NCBI GenBank assembly: GCA_022575985.1
Contig: JAKSXM010000007.1
Span: 57,256,501 to 57,320,500, forward strand
Direction of reading: 5' to 3'
DNA length: 64,000 bases
Origin: Anagrus nilaparvatae
Taxonomy: Eukaryota > Arthropoda > Insecta > Hymenoptera > Mymaridae
Of the stretch, positions 1 through 10,788 are shown piece by piece. The stretch's first letter is position 1; the number at the start of each line of letters is the position of its first letter. A program made the position numbers and the translations under genes. The notes below the pieces were generated by a model. The model saw only the letters and a program-made list of their open reading frames with translations. It was not told the DNA's origin and ran no database searches.

Positions 1-469
1 AAAACTAGACCCTTTTCCAGTCAATTTGAGAAAACCAAAATCATTTTAAGTTGCCACCATTTTTGGACAGAGGAGGGTGACCGGGTTGAGAAATAATCGC
101 CCATATTTATATATAAATAGTATATGCATAGTTTAAATTGTGTTTAAAAATAAAAAAAAATAGGAGGAACGAAACCAAATTTCAAGGAACACAGGTTTTA
201 ATTTATATGATATCATCATCAAAAATAGCAATTTCATCAAAAATTAAATATATAACTTAATAATATAATATACGGCCAGATAACTAATAGGCATATATGC
301 TGGAATAAAATAATTAATTAAACTGAGCTAAATTTTTTTATAATTTCATAAAATTTTAAATTTCTTTTGGATTGGGAAATAAATATGAGTGAGCGCAAAT
401 TATTCCAGTATCTGGATAAAAAAAATGAAGCTAAAAAAATATCGAATTTGAGCCTCAGTATAGGAATAC
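1..469. other. AT-rich sequence without a recognisable gene
   Basis: No open frame here looks like a real gene. A short open stretch on the minus strand only reads across the end of the neighbouring foldback element. Nothing else is seen. Confidence 0.6.
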
Positions 470-609
470 CACAGACAGCACGAAATGTTTCTGAAACATT
501 CCCACGCCTAGCTTGAACGAGCGAAAAGTCGAAAAAAAATGACGAAAAAATCTGACTTTGCAAACTTTTTGGAAATAATTTTTTATTTTGGAATTTTCAT
601 TAGCAGTAA

Positions 610-1289
610 TACTCCAGTCAAATCGCGGGGGGGGGGTGTATTTTCAGCTACTGACATGAGATTTGCTCTACTATATGTTTTTTGGGTCGCTGATCAAAAA
701 TTTGGGGGAATTTTTGATAAATAATTAATATTTAACCCTTAAATTAGCAAAAACAACCCCTAAAAAGGGTTATTTTTGCTGTTTTCGCACTTTCAGCGAC
801 CAGATTAGGTCCTTACGGATTTTTTGGGTCGCTGATCAAGAATTTTAGGGGTAGTTTTAGCAAATTTAAGGGTAAAATATTAATTATTCACAAAAAACTC
901 CTCAAATTATTGATCAGCAACCCAAAAAACCAGTAAGGATCTAATCTGGTCGCTCAAAGTGCGAAAATAGCAAAAACACCCTTTTTAGGGGTTGTTTTTG
1001 CTAATTTAAGGATTAAATATTAATTATTTATTGAAAACTACCTGAAATTCTTGTTCAGCGATCCAAAAAACCTCCTAAGACCAATTCTTGGCTAAATCTA
1101 TAAATTCAGTTTGCTAATATATGAAAAAACCCCTTTTTGGGGGTAGTTTTTGCAAATTTAAGGGTGTTCCGCAAATTTCGGGCGGAAATAACCCCGATTT
1201 TCGTGATCAGTGACCCAATAAACATGTAGTAGAGCAAATCTCATGTCAGTAGCTGAAAATACACCCTAAACCGCGTTTTGACTGGAGTA
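610..1289. mobile_element. MITE with TAA target duplication nested in the foldback element (PIF/Harbinger-like)
   Basis: The element starts TACTCCAGTCAAATCGCG and ends CGCGTTTTGACTGGAGTA, an inverted repeat with one mismatch. It is flanked by TAA at 607-609 and TAA at 1290-1292. The opposite arm of the host element (near 1800) carries the uninterrupted site with a single TAA, so the insertion point and the 3-base duplication can be read directly. A 3-base TWA duplication is typical of PIF/Harbinger-derived elements. The inside is built of repeated and inverted blocks containing GGGTCGCTGATCA and runs of TTTTAGGGGT. No protein is encoded. Confidence 0.75.
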
Positions 1290-1899
1290 TAAGATAGATC
1301 TGCTCATCTAAAAAATTTTTAGTCAATTTTGTGGCTGACTAAGAGATCAAAATCATAAAATTTGATGTTTACTAATTAATAAAATTTCTTTGTAAAATTT
1401 AAAAAAATATATGAAAAATTTGGGTTGCCAGGGAAAAACCACTCCTGAAGAAAGAAAAAAATTTTTTTTACGATAAAATTTAGCCAAGTTATCATCAATT
1501 TAAGATTTTGCTCAAATTCGTCTTAACAAATATTGAAATTTTATTGAAAAAAGCCTGTTTCTGAACTTAAAATATGTAATATTTTCATCGTAAATAATAT
1601 ATTTTGTTTTAAATCGATTAATTTAAGAGTTTTTTTTCTTCAGGAATGGTTTTTCCCTGGTAACCCAAATTTTTCTTATATTTCTTTAAATTTTACAAAG
1701 AAATTTTATTAATAGGTAAAAAATCAAATTTTCTGATTTTGATCTCTCAGTCAGTCACAAAAATGAGTAAAATTTTTTTAAATAAGCAGATCCAACTTAC
1801 TGCTATGAAAATTCCAAAATAACAAATTATTTTCAAAAAGTTTGCAAGGTCAGATTTTGTCGTCATTTTTTTTCGACTTCTCGCTCGTTCAAGCTAGGT

Positions 1900-2070
1900 G
1901 TGTTTCAAGTCAATGGTTTCAAGTTGTTTACTTTTTCAAATTTTTTTCTAAGCTTTTTTTGCAAAAAAATGCTTTGTTGAAAATTGCATGAAAAAGCAAA
2001 AAATGCAAAAAAAGAAAAGAAAAATTATTATAAAAGTAAAAAACTTGAAACGTTTCTGTTTACAATTTGT
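1900..2070. mobile_element. Short inverted-repeat insertion in the right arm of the foldback element
   Basis: The right arm carries about 165 bases absent from the left arm between the CTAGC block and the terminal repeat. The extra segment has its own inverted ends: GTTTCAAG followed by GTTTACTTTTT near 1916-1938, and AAAAGTAAAAAACTTGAAAC near 2033-2052. The exact edges were not resolved. Confidence 0.45.
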
Positions 2071-2445
2071 TAGTTCAGAAACGTTTCGTGCTGTCTGTGA
2101 TATATAGTACGGGAGAATCTGTGAAAAAACAGGCCAAATTATATTTATAATTAAGTCATTTAAGAGAATTTGTTATGTAAATTAAATGAATAATATAAAA
2201 TTCAATGCTTTTGCATATTTTAAAAAATCTTTTATGTACAATATACTACAGTATATACAGTAGGCAGTATTTTTATATAATACATGTGCACTGAACACAT
2301 CCAAAAAATAATATCAAAATTATCAAATTTTATAATACATAATACAAAAATAAGTACAAAAGTAATAACTAGATAAACTTGAACATACCTATTTACAAAC
2401 AAAATAAATCCTTTGTACTAAAAAAAAAAAAAAAATCGAAAAATG

Positions 2446-4746
2446 CTAGTTATTTGCAACAGAAACGTCTTTTTCAGTAGACTTTGATTTCTTTTTTTGT
2501 GCATAACTTAAGCTAGTTTTGTCAAATTCCAAGACCATGATTCCTAAATCTCCACTATATCGATTTTTAGCAACCTGTAATTAATTAAAATACAGTTTAC
2601 AAAGTAATACAAATTACATTCAAAATTTTAAATATTTTACTTGTAAAAATTTTTTTCCTCTTAAACTAGTTAATCTCTTATCTTGGACAATTAAAACGTT
2701 ATCAGCTTCTTGACTAGCTTTTGCACCACCAAATATTGAAGACGTTGTTAAATCACTTTCTTCTTTTTCTTTTCTTGGGTGAATGACTAATGAAACATGA
2801 CAATTAAATTTTGTTGCAAATTGTCTAAATGCAGCAATAATTTTGTCTTGTTTCCAAAACCTAAAAAGATATTTTATATATTTCAATAACAATAAAATAC
2901 ATATTTTCTACTTAAAAAATTACCTGTCCATAAATTTAGGTTCATTGTCCATTCCCATCATAAATTGTACATTATCAATTATTACATGGGCTATGTCGTG
3001 TACATATGTTGCATGTTCAACAGCCTTCATTCAAGAGAAATAAATATTAAACAAATAAAATTCAAAAATTGAATCAATTATTACATACCTCCATTACAAC
3101 TTTAATATTCTGCTGTCCATGAAAAGTCATAAAATATATTGGCAATTTTTCAAAGGCATCTGCAAATGTATTATATTTATCTAAATTTTCATCCAATGGA
3201 ACTTCTACCATTTGTTGTAACATTGTTTTAGCTAGTCTAGCATTCCGAATTTCAAAACTTCCCCACAAAGTGTTAACTCCTTGCATTGCTAAATCTAAAG
3301 AATACTCACTCATAAAAGTAGTTTTTCCACAACCTTAAAATATATTATGATTTTTAAATTATATAATCAACTGCTTTAATTTCAGCAGAAATTCGTAAAA
3401 GAAATAATTAATACCTGTTGGACCTGTTAACACAGTAAATTCACCTCTTCTATGTCCTTTTAAAATTTTATTTAAAGCTGGATATCTTTTCCATTTAACC
3501 CCTTGAACTTTATCATTATTTTGTAAATCGCTTAATACATCTTCTCTTAAACTATGAAAAGTAGTAATACTCTTATGCCAAATTGGTTGAGCATTTTGAA
3601 TTATTTCTTTTAAATTATATCCTAACTTAAAAGCTTGACTTGGTTTTGGTTGTTGATCTGTTGGTCTGACAAAATCACATCTTTGGTCATTAAGTTTTTT
3701 AGCAAACTGTCTTGCTATATCCCAACTTGTATTGTCATTACCAAACCATAAAATTAATTTTTTGTAACATTCTAAAGTAGGTAAAATTTGTTGAGGTATG
3801 CATTGTAATCCATAAGGTAAGCATATTATAGAATTGAAAGCTTTTTCACTTATAAGAGTTAAAAAGTCTTCTATATTATATACAACAACTGCTGGAGCAT
3901 CAGTTTTTAAATTTTTTTGTTTATATGTTAACACACCACTAGTATTAACAATCGGAAATGTCTTTTCAGATAAATTATTTAAAGAAAGGGTTTTATAACC
4001 CACCACTAAATTACGAAAAGCCATTAAAGGAAAATATAAAGAATTTGAATTTTCATCATAAAGAACATCCATTTGAGACATGATTTCTTTGGAAATAATC
4101 TAAAAATTATAAAATAAGTATATATTTTTAAATTAGGTTTATTGTTAATTACTAACTTGTAAATTCAGTGTTTTCATTATTTGGTTGTAGGTTACTTCAG
4201 GTAAATTTATAATGGGTTGTAAGGTTGATTTCAAGTTCTTCCATTCTGATTTTAAATTAACCAATTCTTCAGTTGAATTTTGAAATGACAATTCAGCTAC
4301 AGGTTTTTTAGATTTTTTTGATTGCAAAAATGATTCTAACGTGTTCCATGTTCCTGTGTGATAACAGTTTTCGCATTCAAAAAATCCTGAAAACATTTAG
4401 ACTTTATAAAAATCATAAAATTTAATGCTAAATTACAAAAAAAACAAATACCAGTTATTTTATTAATGTAAATTTTACATTCTTTATGTTTATTATCATT
4501 ACATATTTTTGAACATGCAATAATGCAAGCATGACCTTCTAAAAAAGGTACATTTACTAATTTAAAAAAACGTTTAACATTTATTATATTAATAGGAGAA
4601 ATTTCTTCGTTGAAATTATGATACAGTCTACTGTTTATAATAAAATATTTATCTACTTGTCGTTTTTTCACTAACCGATTAAAGAAATTAATTTGGGTCA
4701 AAGTATTTTTTAGCATCATAATTTTAGACATAGAGTTTTGCATCAT
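2446..4746 (-). CDS. TWNK: Mitochondrial replicative DNA helicase Twinkle
   Basis: This hexameric 5'-3' helicase unwinds mitochondrial DNA ahead of polymerase gamma in the matrix. Seven exons join in phase: 4452-4746, 4157-4386, 3415-4099, 3089-3333, 2924-3024, 2641-2860 and 2446-2574, giving 634 residues, the usual family length. The N-terminal half is the primase-like region and includes a Cys-rich stretch with ECENC. The RecA-like half has Walker A GPTGCGKT (about 401-408), built across an intron, and a Walker B strand HVIIDN with Asp near 502, followed by [13 protein letters not shown] and ASQEADNV, both typical of Twinkle. The first Met of MMQNSMSK is taken as the start; the basic N-terminus could be a mitochondrial targeting sequence. 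It lies head-to-head with a gene for complex I. Confidence 0.95.
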
Positions 4747-5811
4747 TTAATTAAATTAATATCATAGTTTTTATTCTAACAGTCAAGTATCAAGCATGGT
4801 TTTAAAAATAAAGATAACCTATACAAAATACTGATATTTTATTTACTAAGTATTTTTGAAATAAATAATTATCATTATGCACACTTTGTTTTTACAAAAA
4901 AAGGAGTATTACTTTAACAACAATTATTTACATTTTAATACTGTTTTTCTCATATTTTTTTTATATTATCAAATAAACAATTGAAACTTTTATTGCGGGA
5001 AAACGGATATACTTAATTTTAACACAATTTATACGAGAAATTATATATTTTATATAATTTGATTTTTCTTAATTTTGTTTTTAATGCTGTCAAAAAAATT
5101 ATTATAAATATCAATTATCATAAATAATTTAATTAACTTGATTTAATAATTTAAAAAAACTAAAAATCATTTTAAATTTAATATTTATTTTGCAACTGAA
5201 TTTTGCATGTATAGGAAACACGTGCGTTTTTCACCGCACACTGAAAAAAGGGGAGGGAGAATTAATATCAAACCAAACAGCTGATTTAATTTCGGAGTTT
5301 TTGTCCCTAAACACAAAAGTACAGATTTTTTTATTATTACCTTAATGGTTTTAACTTTTTAAGTTCATTTTTTGTGTAATTAATCTTATTATAGGTAAGT
5401 GAAAACCACAATATTTATTTTTTATATTTTTATCATATCTTACATTGAAATGAATGAATTTTAAGCTTCCTGTTTTTAATTGTTGTATCGTTGTACGTTT
5501 TTAAGAATAAAATTTTTGATTTCTTTGAATGATTTTGAAACTAATTATACGAGTTTTTAATTTAAAAGTAATTAATTTTTAAATATATTTTGGTTAGCAA
5601 TATAATTATATTTAAAATTTCTCACATAACCATTCAATTAATTACGTAACACTAATGTATTGCGATAATGTATATAACCTGAAAATTTTGATTTACTACT
5701 TTATGAAGAAAGTAAATATTTTTATACAGTTAATCAAGTAATAATAAATTTAAAACCATTTTTTTATATACATAATTTGATGTTTAAATAATAATTTTTC
5801 CATAGTGTTTG
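4747..5811. promoter_or_regulatory. Divergent intergenic region with a candidate spliced 5' leader for the microprotein/NDUFB1 transcript
   Basis: This AT-rich region lies between the Twinkle start (leftward) and the microprotein start (rightward). It holds a CACGTG E-box at 5219-5224. A strong splice donor, ATAG|GTAAGT, cuts after 5394, and an acceptor TTTTTCCATAG ends at 5805, six bases before the microprotein ATG. This suggests a non-coding leader exon ending at 5394 spliced to an exon starting at 5806. Transcription start sites are not determined. Confidence 0.45.
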
Positions 5812-5952
5812 ATGGAATATAAAACATTTTCTGCGCTAGTAAGAAAGTATCAGACGGCAGTTTTATTTCCAATAATTTGTTTTGGATTAATATATGCTGA
5901 TTACTCCCATACTCAAAAGTGGAAAAGGCAAATTGAATCACAAAAGCAATAA
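5812..5952 (+). CDS. 46-residue single-pass membrane microprotein upstream of NDUFB1
   Basis: The frame ATG to TAA encodes 46 residues. A hydrophobic segment of about 17 residues (TAVLFPIICFGLIYADY, near 15-31) lies between a short N-terminus with basic residues and a charged C-terminus (WKRQIESQKQ), as in small inner-membrane assembly or stability factors. It starts six bases after a consensus acceptor and ends 17 bases before the NDUFB1 start, so both frames probably lie on one mRNA. I do not recognise the family. YKTFS plus a basic Trp-rich tail loosely recalls COX14, but the spacing differs, so I leave it unnamed. Evidence that it is real: clean start and stop, membrane topology and position. 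Confidence 0.55.
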   Translation: MEYKTFSALVRKYQTAVLFPIICFGLIYADYSHTQKWKRQIESQKQ

Positions 5953-5969
5953 TTAAATTACTTTAAAAA

Positions 5970-6152
5970 ATGTCAAATTGGCAAAGATATGGACTAACAA
6001 AACAATATCTCCTTTGTACGATACCGTTTATAGGATATGCATTGGGTGCTTGGTTACAACGTATAGAAGATCTTAGACTTACTCGTTTTAGAGATAAATC
6101 AGCTCTATATGGAAGACCAGAAAATCCTCCTTCAGAGCCGTCTTGGCCATAA
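5970..6152 (+). CDS. NDUFB1: NADH dehydrogenase [ubiquinone] 1 beta subcomplex subunit 1 (MNLL subunit)
   Basis: This small accessory subunit belongs to the membrane arm of respiratory complex I in the mitochondrial inner membrane. The 60-residue unspliced frame has one hydrophobic segment (about 14-28), then the pattern RLTRFRDKSALYGR, which corresponds to the LTxFRxKSxLF signature of NDUFB1, and ends PSEPSWP, matching the family's short acidic tail with a Trp. Length fits the family (about 58-60). An AATAAA signal lies at 6214-6219. It follows the microprotein by 17 bases on the same strand, with no room for a separate promoter. Confidence 0.88.
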   Translation: MSNWQRYGLTKQYLLCTIPFIGYALGAWLQRIEDLRLTRFRDKSALYGRPENPPSEPSWP

Positions 6153-6334
6153 AATCTTTAAAATGTTATTTTTTAAGTTAAGAATCTTTATGTTTATTTC
6201 AATTTAATTATTAAATAAAGTCTTTTAGAACAGATTAAATTTATTATTTTTTCTTGTATTAAAATATTTTTATTATTAATTACTTATATTTATTAGTTTC
6301 TTAATTACACAAGTTTTTTAAAAGTAGTATATAA

Positions 6335-8044
6335 TTATCGAAATATAGAAAATTTTTTTTCATTGCCATCTTTTTTTTTTACAATTTTTAATGATTTATT
6401 AAACTTAGAGAATCTGTTACAATTTTCTTTTTCTGTCATTTTAGCCACATTTATAGTTTTTGTTAATGTGTTATAAGCTTGCCTTTTCTTTTGTAACCAA
6501 CTGTCAGTTTCTTCATTCCAGGAAGCTGGACGCTCTTTTATGGTATTTTTAAGTTTAAAGGTTTTACTAAGAGATTCTAAATTTAGGTAAGAAAATCTTT
6601 TATCATTAACAATTTCTTGTTTATCTACATTTTTTGTTTTATCTTCTGCAGTATTGTCTATTAACCCATAATTTTGGAATGTAGAATCCTGATTTTGACA
6701 AGCAATAATATTATCACTGAGTTTTTTTAATAATTTTTCTTGCTGCGCATTGTACAAAAATTCCGGGTAAATATTTTGCACAGGAATATTTTTAAATTTT
6801 GGTGCTTCACCATGCAAGCTAAATCTTGATCTTCTTTCGCTTCCTGATCTTGAAAATGCTAAAGGTTTTTTAAAAATTTCTGGATCAAACCTTTTGGATG
6901 TAACAACAAACGAAGAATCTCCAATATCAGCTGATAAAGTTGTATCCATGTCATCATACGATGTTTTTTGTCGGGCAGATGCTCTTGATTTAACGCTACC
7001 AATCTTATCTTTAAATCTTTCAGCAGGATTAAATGTTTTTGAATTTAATTGATATTTACCTAATTCATATGGCAAAGAGTTTTGAGAAAAGTTTTTTATT
7101 GTTTTATTTGTTTCCAAGAATTCTTCAGATTTTGTACGTATTCTGGAGTCATTTGAGGATCTTGAATCAATATGCCGAGCACCGTCCAAAATATTATCAG
7201 AACTTTGGGCTTTTCTGTATCGTTTAGCATAAAGTTCAGCTTGTCTCATCTTATCTTTAACAAGCCTTTCTAGAATTCGAAGTTCTTTTTCTTTTTTAAA
7301 AAGTAGTCTTTCTCTAGATTGAAGAGCAATTTCTTTGTCTTTTAACAAAGTTTCTAAATTTTTTAAAGCACTAAGTTTCTGCATCCAATTTTCTTTAAAA
7401 ATACCATCACTAACATCTTCAGGGTTTTTAGAACTAACTGTACAGCCATTTTTTCTACCATGACAGCAAACTTGTTCTATATTGTCATCAACACTTTCAA
7501 AATCTTCTATTATTGAATGTAAGCTACTCGTTCTCTTAGGTAATTTTGGAGCAACTATACCAAATTTTCTATATTTTGATTGAGCAAGTCCCCATTGAGG
7601 CTGAGGAATATCATAACTAACATTTTGATCATTTGAATAGCTGTTGTTAGATAAATTGCCAACATAAGGCTCATCATAAATAGGTTCATTTATCTTAATA
7701 AAAGCTTTTGAATATTCAATATGATTTTTTTTATTGGTATCATCACTATTTTTTAAAGATTGATTAGTTGGAAAAATTATTTCATCGTAAATATGTTCAT
7801 CGATTTCAAAAAATTCTTCACTAAAATCAGAACTTTTATCACAGTCATCTTCATTTAAACATTTTGAATTATCTAAACTATTATCCATATTTTGTTCATT
7901 TTTATTATCTTCTGTTGAACTAAAAGATCGTTCTTTTAATTTATTTGCTAATTTTACATCATCTATTTCATTTGTACTGTTATCTGTTTTTTTATTCAAT
8001 GTATTCGTTGGAATTATAAATGCTTCAACTTTATATTTTTTCAT
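6335..8044 (-). CDS. Unrecognised 569-residue disordered/coiled-coil protein with YDxP and PxLPxR motifs
   Basis: This is one uninterrupted frame of 569 residues. I do not recognise the family. The N-terminal 180 residues are acidic and low in complexity, with tyrosine motifs IYDE (Tyr 86), YDEP (Tyr 123) and YDIP (Tyr 144) and a proline motif PKLPKR at 166-171. Residues about 216-280 are a charged heptad-like region (LLKDKEIALQSRERLLFKKE and onward), probably a coiled coil. The rest is Ser-, Arg- and Lys-rich and probably disordered, with SRSGSERRSRFSLHGE-type basic clusters. YDxP is the classical phosphotyrosine ligand of Crk-type SH2 domains and PxLPx[KR] that of Crk SH3 domains, so a scaffold role in tyrosine-kinase signalling is possible but inferred. 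There is no signal peptide or membrane segment. Confidence 0.8.
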   Translation of the reverse strand: MKKYKVEAFIIPTNTLNKKTDNSTNEIDDVKLANKLKERSFSSTEDNKNEQNMDNSLDNSKCLNEDDCDKSSDFSEEFFEIDEHIYDEIIFPTNQSLKNSDDTNKKNHIEYSKAFIKINEPIYDEPYVGNLSNNSYSNDQNVSYDIPQPQWGLAQSKYRKFGIVAPKLPKRTSSLHSIIEDFESVDDNIEQVCCHGRKNGCTVSSKNPEDVSDGIFKENWMQKLSALKNLETLLKDKEIALQSRERLLFKKEKELRILERLVKDKMRQAELYAKRYRKAQSSDNILDGARHIDSRSSNDSRIRTKSEEFLETNKTIKNFSQNSLPYELGKYQLNSKTFNPAERFKDKIGSVKSRASARQKTSYDDMDTTLSADIGDSSFVVTSKRFDPEIFKKPLAFSRSGSERRSRFSLHGEAPKFKNIPVQNIYPEFLYNAQQEKLLKKLSDNIIACQNQDSTFQNYGLIDNTAEDKTKNVDKQEIVNDKRFSYLNLESLSKTFKLKNTIKERPASWNEETDSWLQKKRQAYNTLTKTINVAKMTEKENCNRFSKFNKSLKIVKKKDGNEKKFSIFR

Positions 8045-10788
8045 TTTTTATACATTTTATGTCTGTTGAAAAATTGAAAATAACAATAATTAAAATTCAT
8101 TTTTTTTTTAAATTAAATTAAAAAGTTTTTATCAATTTATTTTATTTTAAAATACTTACATTTATTGAAATTAAATTTTTTAGCTGCATTTGACTTAATA
8201 ATATTTAAAAAAAATAAAAATTCTTTATATACTTTTATTAATAAATTTTCAAAAACTATTTGCAAATTAAATGAAATATTATTTACAATTAACAATAATA
8301 TATACTTTTTTTTAAAAATAAAACACAGTTTAATGTATGAATAAAAAAATAGATTATTAATTGTTTACATTTTTATTCATTTAACAATTTTATTACAAAT
8401 AAAAAATTAAAAAAAATATATGAAAAAAAAATAAAAAAACGTTAATAAAAACATCAAAGCCCAGTTTTTAACTGGTATATTATTTAATATTAAACTACTA
8501 TAAAGTTGTCAGGTGCATCTTAAAAAGACTGTGTACGATTAATATAGGGCTGAGTATGTAACGCTTCTTTAACGGCCACGAAGATTTATCCCTCTTCTTC
8601 AAATAAAAAATAAAGAAAAAGAAAAGAAAAAAAAAAATTAATGTATAAATAGGCCGTCGAGCAGGTAGTTGCTGTAAAAATGTATGTGTGCAGGTAAGGG
8701 GATCATTTTATTTTTTCAGTCACATATTTTTTTATGTTTGTATTTGAAAAATTCTTTTAAAGTACTCTAGTATAGTATAAGTCAGCATATGTATTTTTTT
8801 TCTTTTTTCAATCTTCTTTTTGCTTTTTTAATATATTATTATTGGATATTTAAATTTTGCCTACCACAGCGAAATTAAATCGTTAAATTTTATATCATAT
8901 AAATGTCTCTTTTTGAATTAAAGAAATTAGTTTCGCAGAAAAAAATGATATTTTTATCATTTTATGATTCAATTTTAACTTATATATATTTTTCTTTTAA
9001 TTAACTAAGAAGTTTGTAAATTCTTGAATTTTTTTTTTGATGTGGAAAATGATTAATTTAAATACCTAAATTTATTCCACTTTATAGTAATTATCAATAT
9101 TCCAAAGGTGACTTTGATAGTTCTCGGAAAAAAAATAGACCAGTTTACAAAGAAGAAAATGGTCTTCAGACCCAAAAAATACGAAGAAGTTAAGCAATTA
9201 GGGCCAAATAAGTTTTTTATTATAGACCTACAAAGAAACATATTCGAAAAATTAAAAAATTTCCAAATTCAACCAAAATATTCTATAAATCATTAATAAA
9301 TACCAAGAAAATGTCAGAAATTTTGATTTAAAAAATCCAAAACCTTAAAATCACTTTTTTTAAAATTAATTTTATTCATATTCAACAATGTAATTTTTAA
9401 ATAAATTATTTAACTTTTAAAAAATTGAAAAAAATGAAAAAGAATTTCATTTTTATTATCCGATTTCAGTTTTTTTTTTAGAATCATAAGTATTATATTT
9501 TATTGGCTCTTTTATGCTTTATTTAAAATCATTTAATATAAGTACTATAAAAAAAAAGTCAGGAATAGGTACATTGTTTCCAAAATTGTTTTTTATTTAA
9601 ATAAAATCTTTTATTTTTTTGAATAAAAATATTTTATTGTTTAAATTTAAAAAATTTCAATTTCAAATTTTTTATTGCAATAATTTAAAAAGTTCAAATT
9701 CAATCCAATAAAAAATTTTTTTTTTTATTTTATATCCCTCAACATTTTATAAAGCTCAGAGGTGTGATTTTATTTGTGCTGAAAAACTGAAAAAAAAGTT
9801 TGCTGAAAATTATTTTAAAATAGTAATAAATGCAATTAAAAAGACCTTAATATAAAAATTACAGAATTTTTGTTTAAAATTTTGCAAAATCCCTAGTTGC
9901 AGGAACTCAGAATATGACTTTTAATGTATTTTATTTTTAACTACATAAATAATTGTATAATTTTAACATTTCTAAAATTTTATTACGTATAAACTTCGTA
10001 AGAAATTTAATTAGGTATTTAGTTTTTGGAGTTTGAAGTATTTTCATAATAAACTAATAAGTAAAAAGTTATATTTACGCGAAAAATGAAAGCAAAGGCA
10101 TTATTTTATTTATATTTTCGCGGTTTAAATTATTTGAATCGTCATATGCGCCAAATACTGCGCAATGCATTTAACACAACAATGAACGACAACAATAAAT
10201 GGAAAAATTGAAAAAAAAACGTGCAACATAAGTAAAAAAAGTAAATTTAATTTTTATTCTCTTATTTCTAATTATAATTAAAAATTTGAAGTACTCTAAA
10301 TCAGACCATTAGAAAATTTTTTGCAATTTTTCATTGAAATCCCTATTTTATAACAAAAAGTTACTTGACCTCCATTTTATAGTAGTGTTCTAGTTTAATT
10401 CGTTGCAGGTTGCCGTGAAGAAGAGACCCCAAAAAGCCGCCATTTCTAGGGAGTTATCAGTACTATTTTACAAGAAAACTGTGAGTTTCAAATACTAGAT
10501 ATTTTTATTTTTTTTATAGTGTAAAACCCTTGTAAATAAAATTTATATATGTATATAAATATAAACAAGAAATAAAACTTTAATTAACAACTTTAACATA
10601 TTTAACTCCAAAATTTTTTTTTTCTATCTTTTATTCCAATGCTTGTTTATATTTATTTTCAATTTTTAATAGTGAATAGGAAAGAATCTAAAATATTTGG
10701 TAATTCAAACCATTCTATCTTTTAATGAAATTTTTAAAATATCTAATTTTTTGACATAAGGAGTAAAATAATTTTAAATTTTCAGATA
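8045..10788. other. AT-rich intergenic region with a possible leader exon
   Basis: About 2.7 kb with long A and T runs. Two overlapping open stretches near 9053-9296 look accidental. A segment at 10409-10480 is bounded by an acceptor (CGTTGCAG, ending 10408) and a donor (GTGAGT from 10481) and could be a non-coding leader exon of the fusion gene that starts at 10789. That gene's first coding exon has its own acceptor, TTTTCAG, ending at 10785. Confidence 0.4.
8644..8694 (+). promoter_or_regulatory. Candidate TATA promoter and short first exon
   Basis: TATAAATAGG at 8644 is followed about 30 bases later by a possible start region and then by a splice donor, GTGCAG|GTAAGG (GT at 8693-8694). 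If used, it would supply a first non-coding exon spliced to 10409 or 10786. This is inferred from signal spacing only. Confidence 0.25.

Larger units (their letters stand above)
470..2099. mobile_element. Foldback-type DNA element with long inverted arms, carrying nested insertions
   Basis: The left end reads CACAGACAGCACGAAATG (470 onward) and the right end is its reverse complement with one change, finishing at 2099. The arms pair over long stretches: the segment with CTAGCTTGAACGAGCG near 508-524 pairs with CGCTCGTTCAAGCTAG near 1881-1897, and 1297-1460 pairs with about 1635-1792. The outermost bases of the termini are uncertain because some similarity continues past the named ends. No transposase frame is present, so the element is non-autonomous. 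Both arms are interrupted by younger insertions, listed separately. Confidence 0.8.

Noticed and set aside
539..724. 61-residue frame beginning in the foldback arm
   Set aside because: It runs across the edge of the nested MITE and so reads two unrelated transposon pieces.
9053..9296. Overlapping frames on both strands near 9.1-9.3 kb
   Set aside because: Low-complexity AT-rich reading, no domain, no splice signals that extend it; probably chance.
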